In this document: in pieces, positions 1 through 9,488 of the stretch
How positions within the stretch are numbered: the first letter of the stretch is position 1
Layout of the letters: each line of letters begins with the position of its first letter
From: Desulfonema limicola
Lineage (GTDB): Bacteria; Desulfobacterota; Desulfobacteria; Desulfobacterales; RPRI01
Direction of reading: 5' to 3'
Assembly (NCBI GenBank): GCA_020723255.1
Contig: DYJH01000006.1
Coordinates: forward strand, 1-43,232
Length of the DNA: 43,232 nucleotides
Notes under the pieces: generated by a model
Told to the model about the DNA's origin: nothing
The model's input: the letters and a program-made list of their open reading frames with translations, nothing else
The model's database searches: none
Made by a program: the position numbers and the translations under genes

Positions 1-725
1 GGGCAGCCGTTTTCATCAACTTTAACGCCTTTTGGGGTATCGGGGCATTTATCAATATTATCAGGCACGCCATCACCATCTGTATCGATGACTTCTTCAA
101 CTTTTGCCTCTTCTTTGGGAGTTTCAATCTCTGTCTTGGGCATTACCTTTTCTTCTATTTTGGGCTTTTCTTTTTCTCCACCGAATAAAAAGGATAAACC
201 TACTGTGCATAATAAATTGTTATAGGATTGGTCCTTTTCAAGAGATCCATAAGGAAGAACATGTCTTACGTCTCCGCGTAATGCAATATCGTCTGTAATA
301 AAGTATTTTAATCCGGCTCCGTAATTAAATAAAAAATCGTTTTCTGCGCTTCCTTTGTCCGGATTTAATGTAATTCCTCCAACACCCGCTGCAAGATATG
401 GAACCAATTTGCCAAAATTTGTTATACTATATACAGCATCCAGTTTATAAAGCAAACCATCCACATCTCCACCAATAGTATCATCGCGTTTGGAATCTAT
501 ATAATTAAATAATCCCTCAACACCCCAGTTTTTATTAATGCTGTAACCAAGATTGATGCCGGCTGTAATTCCATTATCTAATTTCTGGTTTCCCTCAAAA
601 AAGTACCAGCCGATATTTGGTGTTACCGTAATTGCTCCTGCCCTGTCTTCGGCCTGACTTATTGTCATAAATAGTGTTAATAATACGAAAATTGAGATTA
701 CTAATGTTAATAAAGTTTTTTTCAT
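1..725 (-). CDS. OmpA-like outer membrane barrel protein with thrombospondin type-3 repeats (partial, C-terminus outside window)
   Basis: This gene runs off the left edge, so the ORF track misses it. Translated from the ATG at 725 it begins MKKTLLTLVISIFVLL, a signal peptide, followed by a small beta-barrel (aromatic strands such as [24 protein letters not shown] and GLSFLFG). After the barrel come a Lys/Glu/Pro-rich linker and a calcium-binding type-3 repeat (DTDGDGVPDNIDKCPDTP). In this family a peptidoglycan-binding OmpA domain usually follows, which would lie beyond base 1. A strong GGAGG sits just before the ATG. 241 codons are visible. The barrel and repeat resemble the protein at 6756-7352. 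The likely role is to link the outer membrane to the cell wall; no specific function is visible. Confidence 0.85.
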   Translation of the reverse strand, partial: MKKTLLTLVISIFVLLTLFMTISQAEDRAGAITVTPNIGWYFFEGNQKLDNGITAGINLGYSINKNWGVEGLFNYIDSKRDDTIGGDVDGLLYKLDAVYSITNFGKLVPYLAAGVGGITLNPDKGSAENDFLFNYGAGLKYFITDDIALRGDVRHVLPYGSLEKDQSYNNLLCTVGLSFLFGGEKEKPKIEEKVMPKTEIETPKEEAKVEEVIDTDGDGVPDNIDKCPDTPKGVKVDENGC

Positions 726-838
726 TAAATCCTCCTTTTTTTGGTATATTAAAATAATATATAATATTTAATTATGAAGCTAAAAATATAAAATAACTTA
801 CTATAATATAACAGCTTTAATTCTATAACATAGAGTTT

Positions 839-867
839 ATAGTATATTGCTTATTTTATTAATGCAA
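839..867 (-). promoter_or_regulatory. possible promoter for the OmpA-like gene
   Basis: On the minus strand TTGCAT and TACTAT are separated by 17 bases in the AT-rich 181-base gap between the uvrC stop and the OmpA-like gene. Both boxes match the sigma-70 consensus only partly, so this is a weak candidate. Confidence 0.25.
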
Positions 868-906
868 GTACAATATCAATGAATTTGTAAAAAGTTGCCT
901 AAAGCA

Positions 907-2745
907 TTACGACTCTTTAGCTGTAAGCGCTTCATTTATAGATTTTGCAATTTCAAAGGTTATGCCCGGCATAGCGCTTAGTTCTTCCGGTGTAGCTGTC
1001 TTTATTTTTTTAATGCTTCCGAAATGTTTTAAAAGCATTTCTTTTTTCTTTTTGCCGATTCCTTTTATATCATCAAGAGCAGAATGAATAGATTGCTTGC
1101 GGATTTGCTTTCTGTGAAATGATATTGCGAAACGATGAGCTTCATCCCTTATTCTCTGCAGAAACAAAAGAAGATCTCTATCTTTTCCAAAGTTTACAGG
1201 ATTGGATCTTCCATGCTGATATATTTTGTCTTCCGTTTCGCCCTTGCTTTCATCTTTCTTTGCAATTCCGATAAGATCGATTTTACCTGTCAAATCCAAT
1301 TTGCTTAATATATTATACACAATATTAACATGCCCTTTTCCGCCATCAATTATAAGCAAATCAGGGTAAGTAATATCTTTGTTCATCCTGAATCGTCTTG
1401 TAAGAGCTTCATCCATGTATGCGTAGTCATTATGTTCCGTAACTTTTTTTATAGAATATTTTCTGTATGATGACTTTGCCGGTTTGGCGTTTTCAAAAAC
1501 AACCATAGCTGATACAGGATTTTTCCCTGAAATACTTGAGTTGTCGAAGCAATCTATTCTTATAGGCATTCTGTTCATCCCTAGCCGTTTTTGAAGACGG
1601 GCAAGAAGATCGCCTGATGATGTTATTGAATATATTATTTCATTAAGTTCGTTTTCCGCATTATGGATTGCCATTTTTACAAGTTCAAAACGTTCTCCCT
1701 TTTTCGGCTTAAGAATTATGACTTTTTCTCCCTTCAGTTCTGTTAACCATTCTTCTATTAAGTATGCATCTTCCATTTTTGTTGAAACTATTACTTCGTC
1801 AGGGATGATATTTGCTTTTTCATAATATTGCCTTATAAACTCTCCCAGCATTTCAGGGTCGGAAGAGATAGTTGATTTAAAGTCAAAGTGCCTGGTTCCG
1901 TGAAGGTAGCCGCTGCGAACAGCAAGATGTGTTATTACCGAATACTCATTATTTCTGATTACGGCAAATACATCCCTGTCCATAAAATCAGTTGTGACTG
2001 CCACCTGTTTTTCAAGGGTTTGCTGAATGGAAAACAGTTTATCCCGGTAAGCTGCAGCAAGTTCATAATTTAGTTCCTGAGAAGCTTTTTGCATTTTATT
2101 TTTTATTTCTTTAACAAGAGCAGGAGTTTTTCCTTTTAAAAAAAGAATAACTTCCTTCACAGCTTCCTGATACATTGATTGATCTATTTCATTGCAGCAT
2201 GGACCGAAGCACATTCCAATCTGATAATTCAAGCATGGACGAGTTCTTTTTCTAAAAGCGCTTGTTGAGCATTTTCTGAGTTTAAAAGTCTTATTTATGA
2301 GCTTTAACGTCTGGCGAACCGCACCTGCTGAAGAAAATGGCCCGAAATACATCGCATCGTCGTTTCCGGGCTTTCTTATTACCGTAAGTTTGGGATATTT
2401 GCTTTTAATATCAAGCTTGAGCGATGGATAGCGTTTATCATCTTTTAAAATTACATTATACTTGGGTTTATATTTTTTAATAAGGTTTGATTCAAGGATC
2501 AGCGCTTCTTTTTCTGTTCCTGTAATTATTGTTTCAAATGAAGCTATTTTTTTAATTAAAACGCTTGTCTTCAAATCCATCTGCAGATGCCGGCTTGAAT
2601 CGGAAGAAATAAAATATGAAGACAGCCTCTTTTTCAGATTTAATGCCTTTCCTACATAAATTACTTCTCCGCGATCGTCTTTCATCAGATAGACGCCAGT
2701 GTTTGTAATAACGCCTGATAATTTTTCTGTTAATGCATCCGGCAT
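907..2745 (-). CDS. uvrC: UvrABC excinuclease subunit C
   Basis: UvrC makes the two cuts on either side of a DNA lesion in nucleotide excision repair. Residues 13-90 form a GIY-YIG nuclease domain (GVYLMKDDRGEVIYVGKALN) for the 3' cut. A UVR motif near residues 205-240 (QELNYELAAAYRDKL) contacts UvrB. The RNase H-like half starts around IDCFDNSSISG and makes the 5' cut. Two helix-hairpin-helix motifs close the protein (DDIKGIGKKKKEML; MPGITFEIA). The length of 612 residues is normal for the family. The gene starts 18 bases after the uvrB stop, so the two are almost certainly co-transcribed. Confidence 0.97.
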   Translation of the reverse strand: MPDALTEKLSGVITNTGVYLMKDDRGEVIYVGKALNLKKRLSSYFISSDSSRHLQMDLKTSVLIKKIASFETIITGTEKEALILESNLIKKYKPKYNVILKDDKRYPSLKLDIKSKYPKLTVIRKPGNDDAMYFGPFSSAGAVRQTLKLINKTFKLRKCSTSAFRKRTRPCLNYQIGMCFGPCCNEIDQSMYQEAVKEVILFLKGKTPALVKEIKNKMQKASQELNYELAAAYRDKLFSIQQTLEKQVAVTTDFMDRDVFAVIRNNEYSVITHLAVRSGYLHGTRHFDFKSTISSDPEMLGEFIRQYYEKANIIPDEVIVSTKMEDAYLIEEWLTELKGEKVIILKPKKGERFELVKMAIHNAENELNEIIYSITSSGDLLARLQKRLGMNRMPIRIDCFDNSSISGKNPVSAMVVFENAKPAKSSYRKYSIKKVTEHNDYAYMDEALTRRFRMNKDITYPDLLIIDGGKGHVNIVYNILSKLDLTGKIDLIGIAKKDESKGETEDKIYQHGRSNPVNFGKDRDLLLFLQRIRDEAHRFAISFHRKQIRKQSIHSALDDIKGIGKKKKEMLLKHFGSIKKIKTATPEELSAMPGITFEIAKSINEALTAKES

Positions 2746-2763
2746 GTGAACCTTAAATATCCT

Positions 2764-4758
2764 TCAGAATTCAAAAACCATTTTTTTCTTTATGGCTATG
2801 ATGCTATCCCTCAATTCGGCAGCCTTTTCAAATTCAAGTTCCTGGGCTGCTTTTTTCATTTCTTTTTCAAGAGTTGATATAATTTCATCTACATTATCTA
2901 TAGATTCGTACTTTGCAATTGCTTCTGATATTTTGTATGCAGCGATTACATCTGATTCAGAAGAATATTCAAACAATGGCATAATGGCTTTTTCAATGCT
3001 CGCAGGGGTTATGCCATGTTTTTTATTAAATGACTTTTGGATTTTTCTGCGCCTGTTTGTCTCGTTTATAGCATGCCGCATTGAATTTGTTACGACATCG
3101 CTGTACATTATTATACTGCCGTTTATATTCCTTGCCGCCCGCCCGCAAGTTTGTATGAGCGATCTTGCCGAACGGAGAAAACCTTCTTTGTCGGCATCCA
3201 GCACAGCAACAAGTGAAACTTCGGGGATATCCAGCCCTTCTCTTAATAAATTTATACCGACAAGCACATCGAATATTCCCTTTCTGAGATCTCGGATAAT
3301 TTCCATTCTTTCAAGTGTTCCTATGTCCGAATGAAGATATCTCACTTTTATGCCCAAATCCGAATAATATTCGGTCAAATCTTCAGCCATGCGTTTTGTC
3401 AGAGTAGTTATCAGCACTCTTTCATTCTTACTTGTCCGTGCGAGAATCTCTTCGAAAAGATCGTCCACCTGGTTTTTGGCGCTTTTCACATGAATAGGAG
3501 GATCTAAAAGCCCTGTTGGTCTTGCAATAAGCTCTGCAATTGAGTCTTTCCCCTTTTCAAGCTCAAAATCCGCCGGGGTGGCTGATACATATATGACCTG
3601 AGATATTCTTGATTCAAATTCATCAAATCTGAGAGGCCGGTTATCAAGAGCAGAGGGAAGCCTGAACCCGTAATCAACAAGGGTTTCTTTTCTCGATCTG
3701 TCGCCTTTATACATTCCGTTAAGTTGCGGAACGCTTATATGGCTTTCATCTATGAATAGTAAGTAATCTTTCGGAAAATAATCCAGAAGGGTAGGGGGGG
3801 CTTCTCCGGGAGATCTTCCGGTTAAATGCCTTGAGTAGTTTTCTATTCCGTTGCAGTATCCGATTTCCTGCATCATTTCGACATCAAAATGAGTTCTTTC
3901 TTCTATTCTTTGCGCTTCAATATATTTTTTTTCATTTCTGAAAAACTCTATTCTTTCTTTGAGTTCAAGCAATATGCTCTCAATAGCTCTTTGAAGAGTT
4001 ATTTTCTGGGTAACATAGTGGCTGGCTGGAAATATGGTTATGCTGCTCAGGCTTTTTGTGATCGTTCCTTTCAGCGGGTCAATTTCCGAAATATCTTCAA
4101 CCTCATCGCCGAAAAAATTTATCCTGATTGCTTTATTTTCTTCGTAAGCAGGAAATATTTCCACTCTGTCGCCTCTGACCCTGAAGCTTCCTCTGAAAAA
4201 GTCTATGTCATTTCTTTCATATTGCATTTCTATCAGATTTTTTAAAAATTTGTCCCTGTCGAGTTCCATGTTTTTTTCAGTATAAACTCTCATGGAAAGA
4301 TAATCTTCAGGAGCGCCGAGCCCGAATATGCATGATACACTCGCAACGATTATCACATCTCTTCTGGAAAGAACCGAACGTGTGGCGGAATGCCTTAATT
4401 TATCTATCATATCATTGATGGATGAGTCTTTCTGGATATAGGTATCGCTTGAAGGGATATAGGCTTCAGGCTGGTAGTAGTCATAATAGCTCACAAAATA
4501 TTCCACAGCATTTTCCGGAAACAATAATTTAAACTCACTGTATAATTGAGCAGCCAGAGTTTTATTCGGCGCAATCACAAGAGTGGGTTTGCCGGTGTTT
4601 GCAATAACATTTGCCATCGTAAATGTTTTTCCGGAGCCTGTTACCCCAAGAAGCACCTGATGTTTTTTACCGGATTCTATGCCTGAGCTTAACAGTTTTA
4701 TTGCATCGGGCTGGCCGCCCTTTGGAGTGTAATCTGATATTAATTTAAAGTCATTCAT
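2764..4758 (-). CDS. uvrB: UvrABC excinuclease subunit B
   Basis: UvrB is the damage-verifying helicase-like subunit of nucleotide excision repair, which loads from UvrA and recruits UvrC. Walker A is [14 protein letters not shown]. The beta-hairpin that probes damaged DNA is present ([12 protein letters not shown]), the helicase motif II is DESH, and a C-terminal UVR motif ([14 protein letters not shown]) is intact. The ORF track begins at a TTG at 4764, but the next-but-one codon is ATG (4758) and gives the usual [10 protein letters not shown] start, so 4758 is preferred. No clear Shine-Dalgarno is visible. The gene lies between cysS and uvrC in one minus-strand run with short gaps. Confidence 0.97.
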   Translation of the reverse strand: MNDFKLISDYTPKGGQPDAIKLLSSGIESGKKHQVLLGVTGSGKTFTMANVIANTGKPTLVIAPNKTLAAQLYSEFKLLFPENAVEYFVSYYDYYQPEAYIPSSDTYIQKDSSINDMIDKLRHSATRSVLSRRDVIIVASVSCIFGLGAPEDYLSMRVYTEKNMELDRDKFLKNLIEMQYERNDIDFFRGSFRVRGDRVEIFPAYEENKAIRINFFGDEVEDISEIDPLKGTITKSLSSITIFPASHYVTQKITLQRAIESILLELKERIEFFRNEKKYIEAQRIEERTHFDVEMMQEIGYCNGIENYSRHLTGRSPGEAPPTLLDYFPKDYLLFIDESHISVPQLNGMYKGDRSRKETLVDYGFRLPSALDNRPLRFDEFESRISQVIYVSATPADFELEKGKDSIAELIARPTGLLDPPIHVKSAKNQVDDLFEEILARTSKNERVLITTLTKRMAEDLTEYYSDLGIKVRYLHSDIGTLERMEIIRDLRKGIFDVLVGINLLREGLDIPEVSLVAVLDADKEGFLRSARSLIQTCGRAARNINGSIIMYSDVVTNSMRHAINETNRRRKIQKSFNKKHGITPASIEKAIMPLFEYSSESDVIAAYKISEAIAKYESIDNVDEIISTLEKEMKKAAQELEFEKAAELRDSIIAIKKKMVFEF

Positions 4759-4800
4759 CAACAATAAAATTTGATATTTGATGTTTGAAATTTGAAATCT

Positions 4801-6231
4801 TTAGGTATTGAACTTCCATATGCTTCCTTCCGGCCTGTCTTCAATTATAATATCCATGCCGGCAAGCCTGACTCTTATCTGGTCAGCCTTTTTCCAGTCT
4901 TTCGCTTTTCTTGCTTCAAACCGTTCTTTTACCATGGCATCGATTAAAGACGAATCAATTCCCTTTTTTCCAATAAATTTGGTTTTTTTCTTGTTAAAAT
5001 ATGTTTCAGATGTTTCGGAAAGAATGCCTACGACATTTCCAATTTTGCGTATGTCCGCATAAATTGAATTAATAGGGGAATGCACTCGCTGCTGCGGATC
5101 ATCAAGCAACCGGTTAATATGGCGAATAGCGTCAAACAGATATCCGATGCCTTTTGCAGTGTTAAAATCATCATCCATAGCCTCGCAAAACATTTTCCAG
5201 TAATTTTCCGGATAATCTGTGATGTCATTGATTAGATTGTCTGCAATTTCTTCTATACGTTTTATTGTCGAGTAAATTTTATCAAGTGCGGATTCGGATT
5301 CATCCATTGCCTTGTCCGTAAAATCTATCGGGCTTCTGTAATGATTGGACAGTAGAAAGAGACGAACTGAATCAGGATGATATGATTTAAGAATATCTTT
5401 AATCAGAAGAAAATTTCCAAGAGATTTCGACATTTTTTCATGGTTTATATTTACAAAACCATTGTGAACCCAGTATTTCGCAAACGGTTTTTCAAAAGCG
5501 CCTTCCGACTGGGCGATTTCATTTTCGTGATGAGGGAAAATAAGATCCTTTCCTCCTCCATGAATATCAAAGGTTTCCCCAAGATAGGCGCTGCTCATTG
5601 CCGAGCATTCAATATGCCAGCCGGGCCTCCCTTTACCCCACGGGCTGTCCCAGCACGGTTCGCCCGGCTTTTGAGATTTCCACAGAGCGAAATCAAAGGG
5701 ATTTTTCTTTCTTTCATCTATATCCACTCTGGCTCCTGCCTCCATATCTTCAAGCTTACGCCCTGAAAGTTTTCCGTAATTTTTAAATTTATCAATAGAA
5801 TAGAATATATCCCCGTTTATCCTGTATGCTATTTCTTTCTCCAGCAATATTTCAATTAATGCTATTATCTTATCGATATGTTCGGTCGCTTTAGGCTCTA
5901 TTGTAGCTCTTTCAATATTTAAGGCGTCCAAGTCTTCGTAAAATTCCCTGATGTATTTTTCCGCAACTTGATAAGAATCTATGCCAAGTTCTTCTGCCCG
6001 TTTTATTATCTTGTCATCCACATCGGTGAAATTTCTTACATAAGTCACATCATAGCCGGTTGCCCTGAAGTATTTTAAAATTACATCAAAAACTATAACT
6101 GATCTTGCATGTCCGATGTGGCTAGAATCGTATACGGTCGGGCCGCATACATACATTGCTACCTTGCCGGGGTTAACAGGTATAAAGGGGACTTTCTTAC
6201 TTTCCATTGTATTATAAATACGAAGGGACAT
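4801..6231 (-). CDS. cysS: cysteinyl-tRNA synthetase
   Basis: Charges tRNA-Cys with cysteine. The class I signature motifs are both present: HIGH within YDSSHIGHARSV near residue 38 and KMSKS within HEKMSKSLGNF near residue 270. The zinc-binding cysteines and histidine expected for CysRS can be seen in MYVCGPTVYD, HIECSAMSS and FPHHENEIAQ. The length of 476 residues is typical. A GGAG precedes the ATG at 6231. The gene starts 39 bases after ispF, an arrangement common in proteobacteria, and is probably in one operon with ispF, uvrB and uvrC. Confidence 0.97.
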   Translation of the reverse strand: MSLRIYNTMESKKVPFIPVNPGKVAMYVCGPTVYDSSHIGHARSVIVFDVILKYFRATGYDVTYVRNFTDVDDKIIKRAEELGIDSYQVAEKYIREFYEDLDALNIERATIEPKATEHIDKIIALIEILLEKEIAYRINGDIFYSIDKFKNYGKLSGRKLEDMEAGARVDIDERKKNPFDFALWKSQKPGEPCWDSPWGKGRPGWHIECSAMSSAYLGETFDIHGGGKDLIFPHHENEIAQSEGAFEKPFAKYWVHNGFVNINHEKMSKSLGNFLLIKDILKSYHPDSVRLFLLSNHYRSPIDFTDKAMDESESALDKIYSTIKRIEEIADNLINDITDYPENYWKMFCEAMDDDFNTAKGIGYLFDAIRHINRLLDDPQQRVHSPINSIYADIRKIGNVVGILSETSETYFNKKKTKFIGKKGIDSSLIDAMVKERFEARKAKDWKKADQIRVRLAGMDIIIEDRPEGSIWKFNT

Positions 6232-6270
6232 TTTTGACTCCTGCTGTTATTTTATATGGATCAGCTACAA

Positions 6271-6738
6271 TCAGTTAATCAACACAATACACATAGCCGC
6301 AATAGCTTCTCCCTTTCCAATGACTCCAAGTCCTTCGGCAGTTGTTGCTTTGACATTGACAAGCTCTTTATCAATACCGGCAGTATGAGCTATATTGGCT
6401 TCCATTTCGGCTTTATAAGGAGACAGTCTTGGATTTTCAGCAAAAACCGTTAAATCAATATTGCCTATTCCATATCCTTTATTTTTCAACATTGCACAGA
6501 TTTTTGCAAGAATTTCCATACTGCATATGTCCTTATATCCGGGATCGGAATCAGGGAAATGCATTCCGATATCTCCAAGACCGGCAGCTCCTAAAATAGC
6601 ATCGCAAACTGCATGAACAACGACATCGGCATCCGAATGACCAAGCAGCCCTTTTTCAAACTGAATTGGTTTTCCGCCGAGAACAAGCTTTCGGTTATGA
6701 ACCAGTTTATGAATATCATATCCAATGCCAATGCGCAT
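6271..6738 (-). CDS. ispF: 2-C-methyl-D-erythritol 2,4-cyclodiphosphate synthase
   Basis: IspF cyclises CDP-methylerythritol 2-phosphate with release of CMP in the non-mevalonate isoprenoid pathway. The metal-binding residues are visible in GIGYDIHKL (Asp8, His10) and in LLGHSDADVVVHAVCDA. The C-terminal motif KATTAEGLGVIGKGEAIA is characteristic. The length of 155 residues is normal for this trimeric enzyme. AAGGAAG precedes the ATG at 6738. The usual partner ispD is not in the window; upstream is a barrel protein gene only 17 bases away. Confidence 0.97.
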   Translation of the reverse strand: MRIGIGYDIHKLVHNRKLVLGGKPIQFEKGLLGHSDADVVVHAVCDAILGAAGLGDIGMHFPDSDPGYKDICSMEILAKICAMLKNKGYGIGNIDLTVFAENPRLSPYKAEMEANIAHTAGIDKELVNVKATTAEGLGVIGKGEAIAAMCIVLIN

Positions 6739-6755
6739 TTAAAGCACTTCCTTTT

Positions 6756-7352
6756 TTAGTGTGAACCGGTCTTTTCGGGTTTGGGATCGGATTCGGAAGG
6801 GCAGCCGTTAATATTAACTTTGACTCTTTCAGGAGTGTCGGGGCATTTGTCAAGGTAATCATAAATGCCATCGCCGTCACTATCTTTATTTGGCGTTTGT
6901 TTTGATTTGCCGAACAAAAAAGATAAACCCAAAGAGCATAACATATCTTTGTGAATATCGTCAAAAGAAACAATTCGTCTTACATCTCCCCGTAATGCAA
7001 TATCATCTTTTATGAAATATTTAAACCCGAGTCCATAATTCAATAAATAATCTGTGGATATATCCCCTTTATCGGGAATTGTTGTAATTCCTCCGATTCC
7101 TGCTGCGATGAAGGGAAGAAGTTTCCCGTATTGCAATATGTTATACAGCGCATCTAAGTTATAACGGTAGGCATCCGAATTTTTATCAATATTATAACGC
7201 ATGGACTCTATCTGTTTAAATGAACCTTCTACAGTCCAGGATTTATTAAGGTCATATGAAATATCATCCTTGTCGCCTGCCATGATCGCTTTTATTAAAC
7301 CGACAAATAAAAATAAGATGGATATAGTTAGTATTAAAGCTGCTCTTTTCAT
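6756..7352 (-). CDS. shortened OmpA-like barrel protein with one thrombospondin type-3 repeat
   Basis: This 198-residue protein is a paralog of the partial gene at 1-725. Shared stretches include [33 protein letters not shown] and the repeat [18 protein letters not shown]. Compared with the paralog it lacks about 35 residues of the first barrel strands after the signal peptide, and it stops soon after the repeat ([13 protein letters not shown]), so it has no OmpA peptidoglycan-binding domain. It starts with a hydrophobic signal ([19 protein letters not shown]). The ribosome site is weak. It is 17 bases from ispF and heads the same transcription unit. It may be a decaying duplicate or a short accessory form; the missing strands make a full barrel doubtful. 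Confidence 0.8.
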   Translation of the reverse strand: MKRAALILTISILFLFVGLIKAIMAGDKDDISYDLNKSWTVEGSFKQIESMRYNIDKNSDAYRYNLDALYNILQYGKLLPFIAAGIGGITTIPDKGDISTDYLLNYGLGFKYFIKDDIALRGDVRRIVSFDDIHKDMLCSLGLSFLFGKSKQTPNKDSDGDGIYDYLDKCPDTPERVKVNINGCPSESDPKPEKTGSH

Positions 7353-7420
7353 TCTGCAATTTATATCGCTTTGAAGTTATTAATGCAAATAGAATATTGA
7401 CGGGCTCATATGATGTGAGG

Positions 7421-7465
7421 CCTATTTCCAGGCCGAGCGGGGGTGATCCTCGATCTGGAAATAGG
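7421..7465. terminator. stem-loop between the STAS-like gene and the barrel gene
   Basis: CCTATTTCCAG (7421-7431) and CTGGAAATAGG (7455-7465) form a perfect 11-bp stem. Inside the loop CGAG and CTCG can add four more pairs. It lies just beyond the stop of the minus-strand gene at 7511, where a transcript end would be expected, but no T-run follows on either strand, so a non-canonical terminator or RNA-stabilising hairpin is possible. Confidence 0.45.
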
Positions 7466-7510
7466 TGTGGGAGAAATTGATTTAATGCTTATCCAATAAC
7501 CTTTTGTTCT

Positions 7511-7813
7511 TTATTGATATGCTACAAAACAAGAGTTATTTTTTTCAGGAATTAATTCGGCAGCTTTATCTCCTGTAATCCAGCACGAAGCTGGACGAAC
7601 ATTCAACGCAGGAAGATTTTTACGAAAAACTTCCAGTCCAAAATTATCGAGCTGTTGTAAACAAGTTGTATGGACGAATAGCTTATCTTTATAAGTTAGC
7701 CCATTTATAGTATTTATTAATTCGTATGCTGAATTTCCATCGAAGTCACCATATAATTTCAGGTGAACATTTTCGCTGTTTCTAAAAATCTGGATTTTAA
7801 AATTCGCTGCCAT
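7511..7813 (-). CDS. STAS-like small protein (copy 2)
   Basis: About 100 residues. The alternating strand-helix pattern (VHLKLYGDFDGNSAYELINTI, then KLFVHTTCLQQLDNFGLEVF) resembles the STAS fold of anti-sigma-factor antagonists, but the conserved phosphorylatable serine in DxSG is not evident. It is a paralog of the protein at 8292-8585: MAANFKIQI matches MASNFKIII and GDFDGNSAYELI matches GEFDGISAAELI. The ORF track starts 13 codons earlier at 7852. The internal ATG at 7813 is preferred because a GGAG lies at the right distance and the paralog is conserved from this Met onward. Function is unknown; a regulatory protein-protein role is inferred from the fold only. Confidence 0.65.
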   Translation of the reverse strand: MAANFKIQIFRNSENVHLKLYGDFDGNSAYELINTINGLTYKDKLFVHTTCLQQLDNFGLEVFRKNLPALNVRPASCWITGDKAAELIPEKNNSCFVAYQ

Positions 7814-7848
7814 TTTATATACTCCATTCATAAGTATGCTTAGCTTAT

Positions 7849-8250
7849 TCAAGCGAATCCGGCTCCTTTTTCATATAATACCCAATTCTGCCTGCCCTGC
7901 CGCTGGTAGTGACAATCGCTTAATGGAGCGATAAGATGTATCCGCCAGTCATTTTTCGGGTCAGCTTCAGCCAATTCTTCTGCCCGAGCCACAGTCATGC
8001 AAAGGCAATTGCCTGACGCCGTCATTTCATCATGTATATATATAAACTCATTGTTTTTGGCTAAATATGCACGACCGAACCCGACTTTGATCTCTTCTTC
8101 CATGGGCAGGACTGCATGGTGGTAACTGCTGAAAAAATACAGTTCGTTTCTTTCCTCAATGATTGGAAGGGGTTCATATCCCAAATCTGAATATAACACA
8201 GACTGAGTGCTGTCATATGTTAATGCAAGATTGGCTGCGCTTATATTCAT
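7849..8250 (-). CDS. unknown protein between two STAS-like genes
   Basis: A protein of about 133 residues that I do not recognise. It has no signal peptide or membrane segment and is mixed alpha/beta, with a tract of aromatic and acidic residues (LYFFSSYHHAVLPMEEE) and a C-terminal part rich in Trp, Gln and Arg (CHYQRQGRQNWVLYEKG). The ORF track begins at the ATG at 8256. The ATG two codons later (8250) is better spaced from AGGA, so it is preferred. The gene sits between the two STAS-like paralogs on the same strand with short gaps, so the three probably act together. No function can be assigned from sequence. Confidence 0.6.
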   Translation of the reverse strand: MNISAANLALTYDSTQSVLYSDLGYEPLPIIEERNELYFFSSYHHAVLPMEEEIKVGFGRAYLAKNNEFIYIHDEMTASGNCLCMTVARAEELAEADPKNDWRIHLIAPLSDCHYQRQGRQNWVLYEKGAGFA

Positions 8251-8291
8251 ATACATTTTCCTGGAAAAGGTTAATTTTGGGTTTACAAAAA

Positions 8292-8585
8292 CTAATACCA
8301 GAACATTTCGCTTTCTTGCGGTTCCATCATATTTCCATATTTACCGATAAATCTTATTTCTTGGAAAGAATCGGTAAAAAGATGTTCATCCTTAAAAATA
8401 TTCAGAGCTAAAGGATGTATTAAAAAAAGATTGCTGGTATTTATAAAGACATTTTGAACTTTGTTGCAGTTATCTTTTAATACATCAATCAGCTCTGCAG
8501 CCGAAATACCATCAAATTCACCTATCAGATCAATGTGAAGATCAGATTTCTTTTGCCGGATAATAATTTTGAAATTTGATGCCAT
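8292..8585 (-). CDS. STAS-like small protein (copy 1)
   Basis: About 97 residues and a paralog of the protein at 7511-7813, with the same predicted strand-helix layout (LHIDLIGEFDGISAAELIDVL, then VFINTSNLFLIHPLALNIF). The position of the STAS phosphoserine motif is occupied by IHPLALN, so a classical partner-switch serine is not visible. The ORF track extends 13 codons further to 8624; conservation with the paralog starts at MASNFKI, so 8585 is chosen. It is followed after about 40 bases by the unknown gene at 7849-8250. Function is unknown. Confidence 0.63.
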   Translation of the reverse strand: MASNFKIIIRQKKSDLHIDLIGEFDGISAAELIDVLKDNCNKVQNVFINTSNLFLIHPLALNIFKDEHLFTDSFQEIRFIGKYGNMMEPQESEMFWY

Positions 8586-8653
8586 GTGTTTAACCTGTTT
8601 TAATGACTGTATAGCGTTTGCCATAAATTTGTTTCTTTTATCGCCTTTTTTGA

Positions 8654-8878
8654 TTACAGACTCTGATATGACAGTGAAAAAGTTTCCAGTTCAGAATAAT
8701 TGTTGGAACATGAAATTATATCAATCAAAACAGTCTGTAACTCATTAATTATTTTACAATTATCCGAACAACTGGGTAGTTTTTTCTTTAATCTGCAATC
8801 TCTGCATGGACTTTTGCTTAAATACCCGACGTTGCACTCGAGCTTTTTTAAATTTGAGAGGGTCAATCTGTTGCGCAT
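8654..8878 (-). CDS. small cysteine-rich protein, possible zinc or metal binder
   Basis: A 74-residue protein with five cysteines close together (CNVGYLSKSPCRDCRLKKK followed by LPSCSDNC), a spacing that suggests a small metal-binding knuckle. A strong AAGGAG lies just before the ATG at 8878, which supports translation. The remainder is helical with no membrane segment. It is the first gene of a run of four small minus-strand genes with the two STAS-like proteins. I do not recognise a family. Confidence 0.6.
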   Translation of the reverse strand: MRNRLTLSNLKKLECNVGYLSKSPCRDCRLKKKLPSCSDNCKIINELQTVLIDIISCSNNYSELETFSLSYQSL

Positions 8879-9015
8879 GATTTACTCCTTTCCGGTTTAA
8901 ATTCCTGTTCAGCAGCAAAATAATTAGCAGATCTTCTTAGGTAGTTTTTTTGTTTGCGAAAATTTAAATGCTTCTCAAAAATATTTAAAAGCTGAGAGCA
9001 ATAAGAGTATATTTA

Positions 9016-9456
9016 TTACCCAACTTTCACTTCAATAAGTTTAGGTTTTGTTTCTTTGGTTTTTTGAATGTTAATATTAAGCATCCCTTCTTTAAATGAA
9101 GCTTTAATATTTGATTCATCGACATTATCGGGTAAAGTAAAGCTGCGGATAAAGCTTCCGTAGTACCTCTCGATTCTATGGTATTTTTTACCTTTTTCTT
9201 CTTTTTCCTTTTTTCTTTCTCCCTTTATTGTCAAAACTCCGTTATCTACGGTAACAGTAACATCATCCTTATTGACCTCGGGAATTTCAGCCTTGATAGT
9301 AAACTCCTTCTCGGTCTCGGCGATATCTACCCGCGGAGCCCACTCTCCTGTGGCGATGAGCTCCTGGCCTCCGCTGCGTTGATGGCCCAATGCTTTTGTA
9401 TAGCGTTCGAACATGTCCTCGATTTCTCTCCAGGGATTCCATTTCGTTAGTTCCAT
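9016..9456 (-). CDS. Hsp20 family small heat-shock protein
   Basis: An ATP-independent chaperone that holds unfolding proteins. The 146-residue product has the N-terminal amphipathic start MELTKWNPWREIEDMFERY and a complete alpha-crystallin domain (WAPRVDIAETEKEFTIKAE, then VDNGVLTIKGERKKEKEEKG and YGSFIRSFTLPDNVD), and ends in the usual strand KPKLIEVKVG. A good GGAGG precedes the ATG at 9456. It appears to be transcribed alone. A TTGACG on the minus strand (9505-9500) lies inside the flank of the inverted-repeat element upstream and might act as a -35 box; this is an inference. Confidence 0.93.
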   Translation of the reverse strand: MELTKWNPWREIEDMFERYTKALGHQRSGGQELIATGEWAPRVDIAETEKEFTIKAEIPEVNKDDVTVTVDNGVLTIKGERKKEKEEKGKKYHRIERYYGSFIRSFTLPDNVDESNIKASFKEGMLNINIQKTKETKPKLIEVKVG

Positions 9457-9488
9457 AATTAACCTCCATTGTTGATGTAATTAATATA

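Noticed and set aside
907-6738. Novel function for the uvrC-uvrB-cysS-ispF run
   Set aside because: All four genes are standard in length and motifs and form an ordinary housekeeping unit.
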